DNA from: an uncultured Propionibacterium sp.
Lineage (GTDB): Bacteria; Actinomycetota; Actinomycetes; Propionibacteriales; Propionibacteriaceae
Assembly: GCA_938036835.1 (NCBI GenBank)
Contig: CALHWB010000053.1
Location: 62,001-126,000 of the forward strand
DNA: 64,000 bases
Reading direction: 5' to 3'
Shown: positions 61,200-64,000 of the stretch, one piece after another
How the letters are laid out: every line of letters begins with the position of its first letter
Position numbering within the stretch: position 1 is the stretch's first letter
Made by a program: the position numbers and the translations under genes
The notes under the pieces: model-generated
What the model was told of the DNA's origin: nothing
Database searches by the model: none
Seen by the model: only the letters and a program-made list of their open reading frames with translations

Positions 61200-62047
61200 T
61201 ACACCGGTTGATGTGTTGTGGGCTGGTGCTGGCGGTGTGCGGGCTGGGTCTCGCGCCCCCGGCCCACGCCGACGGCTGCAGTGATACATCAGAAGTACTG
61301 AGGGGATTTGTGGAGTGTACGTTGACGCAGCCTGCTCAACCCGCCCAGCCGGCTCAGCCTGCTGGGCCGGCCCAGCCCGCTCAACCGGTTCAGCCTGCTG
61401 TTCCGCAGGCTCAGCCTGGCCAGCCGGTGGCGGGTGCGCCTGCCGCTCCGCAGCCGAGTGCGCCTCGGGAACGGATATGTATTCCCGCGTTCCTGAGTGT
61501 CTACTGCGGGCCGGAGGACACCCCGGCCCCCGCCCCGCCGGCAGAGGCGGCCGAGCCGGCAGAGGCGGCAGAGCCGGTGGCTGGCCTGCCCGAGATCGTG
61601 TCCCAGGCCTCGCTACAGCTGGGGGTACCCGCCCCGGTGGTGCGGCTCGGCCCGGACCCATCCTGGAACCAGTGGAAACTGCTGGCGGTCGGGCTACCGA
61701 TCTGGCTGTGGACCGAAGGCGTCCAACCCCAGACCGCTGCCACCAGCATGGAGGGCATCGACATCCAGATGCAGGCCACCCCGGGCGGAGCCACGGTGGA
61801 CTGGGGAGACGGCACGGTGATCTGGTGTGCGACCATGACCTCCAAGACCCGCTACACCGACCCACTCCTGATGTCGCCGGATTGTGGGCATAAGTATGAG
61901 CATCCGGGGGATTACACGATCACGGTCACCCAGCAGTGGATCGTCGACTGGGCGGCCCTGAACCAGAAGGGTCAGCTTCAGCTCCAGTCGGTCGGTACCT
62001 ACCCGAACCTGCCCATCCGCAACTTCCACGCCGTAGTCACCGGATAG
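61190..62047 (+). CDS. Secreted protein with Gln-Pro-Ala repeats and PKD-like C-terminal domain
   Basis: 285 residues. A signal peptide with a predicted cleavage after PAHA is followed by a Cys-containing stub, a run of QPAQPAQPA-type repeats (about residues 47-90), a second Ala/Pro/Glu linker and a C-terminal domain with ATPGGATVDWGDGTVIWC and CGHKYEHPGDYTITVTQQW, the pattern of a PKD domain (DWGDGT, Y-H-x2-GxY). Cysteines in the PKD region may form a disulfide. PKD domains mediate protein or glycan contact. Translationally coupled to the lipoprotein; the two probably form a surface complex. Confidence 0.8.
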   Translation: MRLIHRLMCCGLVLAVCGLGLAPPAHADGCSDTSEVLRGFVECTLTQPAQPAQPAQPAGPAQPAQPVQPAVPQAQPGQPVAGAPAAPQPSAPRERICIPAFLSVYCGPEDTPAPAPPAEAAEPAEAAEPVAGLPEIVSQASLQLGVPAPVVRLGPDPSWNQWKLLAVGLPIWLWTEGVQPQTAATSMEGIDIQMQATPGGATVDWGDGTVIWCATMTSKTRYTDPLLMSPDCGHKYEHPGDYTITVTQQWIVDWAALNQKGQLQLQSVGTYPNLPIRNFHAVVTG

Positions 62048-62161
62048 GCCACCAAACACCGACCGGGCCGGCCCCACACGGGCACCGGCGGCACCCAATA
62101 GCGTTCATGGTGCCCAGGCAGTTGAATGGGCACGGCTCCGGAGCCCGGTCGGTTCCTGTCG

Positions 62162-63205
62162 TCAGTTGAAGCCAAAGAACTTCCTGGCCACGCGATAGCA
62201 GACCACGGTGATCTGCCGGCCCATCGGGCCCGGCAGATTGACCAGGTTACCCATCAGGGTGTTGCGCAGCCGGCGCCGGGTGACCCGGTCGGCGTCCCGC
62301 AGCTCGCGCCACAATCGGGACTTCTCGGCGAGATGGGCTCTGGTTCCCGATCTGATGAGCAGAATCGAAGAGACCGCGCACATCACGCCTAGGTAGTGCT
62401 CCAGATAGCGGCGTTGCTTGGCCGGCAGCGGGATGTCCCGACTCGGCAGGTTCGCAATCATCAGGCGATTCACCAGCAACTGCTGATCGAGCCGCTTGAT
62501 CATCACCTGTTCGGCGACCGACTGATCTGGCCGGCCGATGTAATAGCGATAGAGATCGACATCGATATAGGCCAGTGTCTTTACCCCAGCCATCGGCACA
62601 TAGGCATACAGGTTATCGACATAGAAGGTGTGTTCGGGCAGTTGCAGGCCCACCTCGCGCAGCAGTTCGGTGCGGTAGGTCAACGCATGCATCAGCAGGT
62701 ACTGCGAACGTCCAAACTTACCGGTCTGCGACCAGCCGATCACCCCGGGGCGGTCGAAGACATTGCGGAAGCGCATCACCCGCTTCTTGGGTTTACCCAG
62801 CTTCTCGTAGACATAGTTGGTGACCACTAGGTCGGGTGGATTATCGGCGTCGAGTTCGCGCAACGCGGTGAGGAACTCCTGGTAGGCCGCTGGATCCACC
62901 CAGTCATCGGAATCGACAACCTTGAAATAGCGCCCGCCGGCGGATGCTAGCCCGGCATTGATCGCCGAGCCGTGCCCGCCGTTGGGTTTGCTGACCACCC
63001 GGATACGTTCCGGATGCGCACGTTGGTAATCCTCGGCGAGCGCTCGAGTGCCATCGGTTGAACCATCGTTGACGATGATGACCTCAACGTCCTCGGGCAC
63101 CGGGAGCATCGAATCGATGCACCGGCTCAGATACTCCTGCGAGTTGTAGCTCGGCACCACGAAACTAAGCAGAGCCTGCGCCCGGGCGTCCGCACTGGCG
63201 GTCAC
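62162..63205 (-). CDS. Family 2 glycosyltransferase
   Basis: 347 residues, GTG start with AAGGAGG upstream. GT-A fold: FVVPSYNSQEYLSRCIDSML, VIIVNDGSTDGTRALAEDY and the metal-binding VVDSDDWVDPAAYQEFL (DxD). The C-terminal part is helical without clear membrane spans. It transfers a sugar to a cell-surface glycan or teichoic-type acceptor; donor and acceptor unknown. It follows the GH3 beta-glucosidase gene by 109 bp on the same strand. Confidence 0.9.
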   Translation of the reverse strand: MTASADARAQALLSFVVPSYNSQEYLSRCIDSMLPVPEDVEVIIVNDGSTDGTRALAEDYQRAHPERIRVVSKPNGGHGSAINAGLASAGGRYFKVVDSDDWVDPAAYQEFLTALRELDADNPPDLVVTNYVYEKLGKPKKRVMRFRNVFDRPGVIGWSQTGKFGRSQYLLMHALTYRTELLREVGLQLPEHTFYVDNLYAYVPMAGVKTLAYIDVDLYRYYIGRPDQSVAEQVMIKRLDQQLLVNRLMIANLPSRDIPLPAKQRRYLEHYLGVMCAVSSILLIRSGTRAHLAEKSRLWRELRDADRVTRRRLRNTLMGNLVNLPGPMGRQITVVCYRVARKFFGFN

Positions 63206-63314
63206 ATCCCCTCCTTGGCCTGAATCCTAGCGATCCGCCTCGGAATCCGGCATAGCCTGGTTGCGCCATCGGGCGCCGAACGAAGCCATGCTACTCAACT
63301 TGCGGTCATCGACG

Positions 63315-64000
63315 CTATCTGCCACCGGCCGGCGAATGACCCGCCAGCATCCTAGCCGCGCGCCGGTTGTCGCGTCGATTGGCGAACCACCCCCGTATCA
63401 GGCGGTCCAGCCCGCTACGCCAGTGACCATTCGCGAGGTCGGCCATCCCCTCGGTCATGGCCATGGAAACCCGGCCATTGGACATCTTGGCGATTGCCCT
63501 GAAGGGCATGTTCAGCGCAAACAGCGCGTCGAGATCGGGTACCCCCGCCCGTTCGGCCCGCCGCCACCTATGCTCAATGAGCCGGTAGGCGACGCGCGCC
63601 AGTCGATTACGGGCCCGCCGAAGCTCACACAGCGGGCTGTTGACCTGCAATGGCGCGCAGGGATCCTCCTTCGGCAACGGACGACCCAGCAACTCGGCGA
63701 ACTCCGCATCGCTCACCCGGCGAATGTCACCTGCCCGGTAGGATGCCAGTCCGGCCGGCTCGGGCGGGACACAGCCGGCGACCTCAAGGCTGCCGACCAA
63801 CCGGATGTCGGCCGAGCTTGCCCCCACCAGAATCTGCCAGGTGCCCTGCTCCACCCGCCACCGGTTGGCTTGGACGTCAAAATGCCGCCAGGTGTATTCG
63901 TCGAAATCGATCCGGACGCGAGCCTGCTCGCCACGATCCAGCCATACCTTGGCGAATCCTTTCAGTTCCTTGGCCGGACGAACCAGCCGGGAACCAGGCA
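63315..64000 (-). CDS. GH3 beta-glucosidase, C-terminal part (partial)
   Basis: The 5' part lies beyond the right edge; 228 codons are visible. RPAKELKGFAKVWLDRGEQ, VRIDFDEYTWRHFDVQANRW and GTWQILVGASSADIRLVG are the fibronectin-III-like C-terminal domain of family 3 glycoside hydrolases. Unusually about 150 more residues follow, mostly basic helix (ARNRLARVAYRLIEHRWRR, DLDALFALNMPFRAIAKMSN), ending with GHSPAGGR. This tail is found in some actinobacterial GH3 enzymes and has no known role. Confidence 0.85.
   Translation of the reverse strand, partial: PGSRLVRPAKELKGFAKVWLDRGEQARVRIDFDEYTWRHFDVQANRWRVEQGTWQILVGASSADIRLVGSLEVAGCVPPEPAGLASYRAGDIRRVSDAEFAELLGRPLPKEDPCAPLQVNSPLCELRRARNRLARVAYRLIEHRWRRAERAGVPDLDALFALNMPFRAIAKMSNGRVSMAMTEGMADLANGHWRSGLDRLIRGWFANRRDNRRAARMLAGHSPAGGR

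Noticed and set aside
61340..61460. Tandem QPA codon repeats as a possible CRISPR or satellite array
   Set aside because: The repeats are in frame inside a secreted protein gene and have no unique spacers.

Overview
This is a high-GC, gene-dense window from an actinobacterium. The gene content points to the Propionibacteriaceae or a close relative: two-subunit methylmalonyl-CoA mutase with its GTPase (mutA-mutB-meaB), anaerobic glycerol-3-phosphate dehydrogenase (glpABC) with glycerol kinase, two lactate oxidation routes (lutABC and a large FAD/Fe-S protein), class II fumarase, the actinobacterial succinylase lysine/DAP genes (dapA, dapD, dapE, dapC) and glgC/glgA. The family-level placement is inferred from gene content only. 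I saw no tRNA, rRNA, CRISPR array, transposase or prophage gene.

Layout. 0-10.7 kb: 5' part of a Tat-type lipoprotein substrate-binding protein, tatB, dapA, O-methyltransferase, divergent glgC/glgA, a DUF3117 protein, a small DivIVA-type membrane protein, dapE, an XRE regulator with a DUF2975 membrane partner, dapD, and a lytic-transglycosylase-like lipoprotein. Much of this order resembles the mycobacterial dapD-dapE-glgA-glgC-tatB neighbourhood. 10.8-16.4 kb: FadR-type regulator divergent from lldP-lutABC. 16.4-23.7 kb: fdxA-dapC-glpA-glpB-glpC-glpK, all on the minus strand and mostly overlapping. 23.8-29.9 kb: VanW protein, fumC, sodium/proline-type symporter, TetR regulator. 29.9-34.9 kb: a divergent cluster with an OmpA/BON protein, a membrane-anchored low-complexity coiled-coil protein and an orphan degenerate double ABC ATPase on one side, and a Roadblock protein plus a protoglobin-type haem sensor on the other. 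35-49 kb: PadR regulator, transketolase, phosphoribosyltransferase, D-lactate dehydrogenase-type protein, M20 amidohydrolase, APP1-type phosphatase, lipid kinase and PrsW protease, with three decayed genes between them (GNAT acetyltransferase, citrate synthase, SPFH/Band 7). 49-55.3 kb: mutA-mutB-meaB and a beta-hydroxyacid dehydrogenase. 55.7-64 kb: a two-component system with an Asp-rich small protein, GH2 hydrolase, lipoprotein plus PKD-like secreted protein, GT2 glycosyltransferase and the 3' part of a GH3 beta-glucosidase.

How it works together. Lactate uptake and oxidation, glycerol oxidation to DHAP, fumarase and methylmalonyl-CoA mutase are the entry points and core of a propionate-type fermentation. 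TGGT-N3-ACCA operator-like sites flank the FadR-type regulator gene, and a near match lies upstream of the distant D-lactate dehydrogenase, which suggests one lactate regulon spanning 30 kb.

The best candidates for something new are: the Roadblock-protoglobin / OmpA-BON / degenerate ABC cluster at 29.9-34.9 kb, whose linker protein carries a repeated ESD-x-PTILR motif; a 47-bp palindrome with one mismatch between the XRE/DUF2975 pair and dapD; and the three-site lactate regulon.
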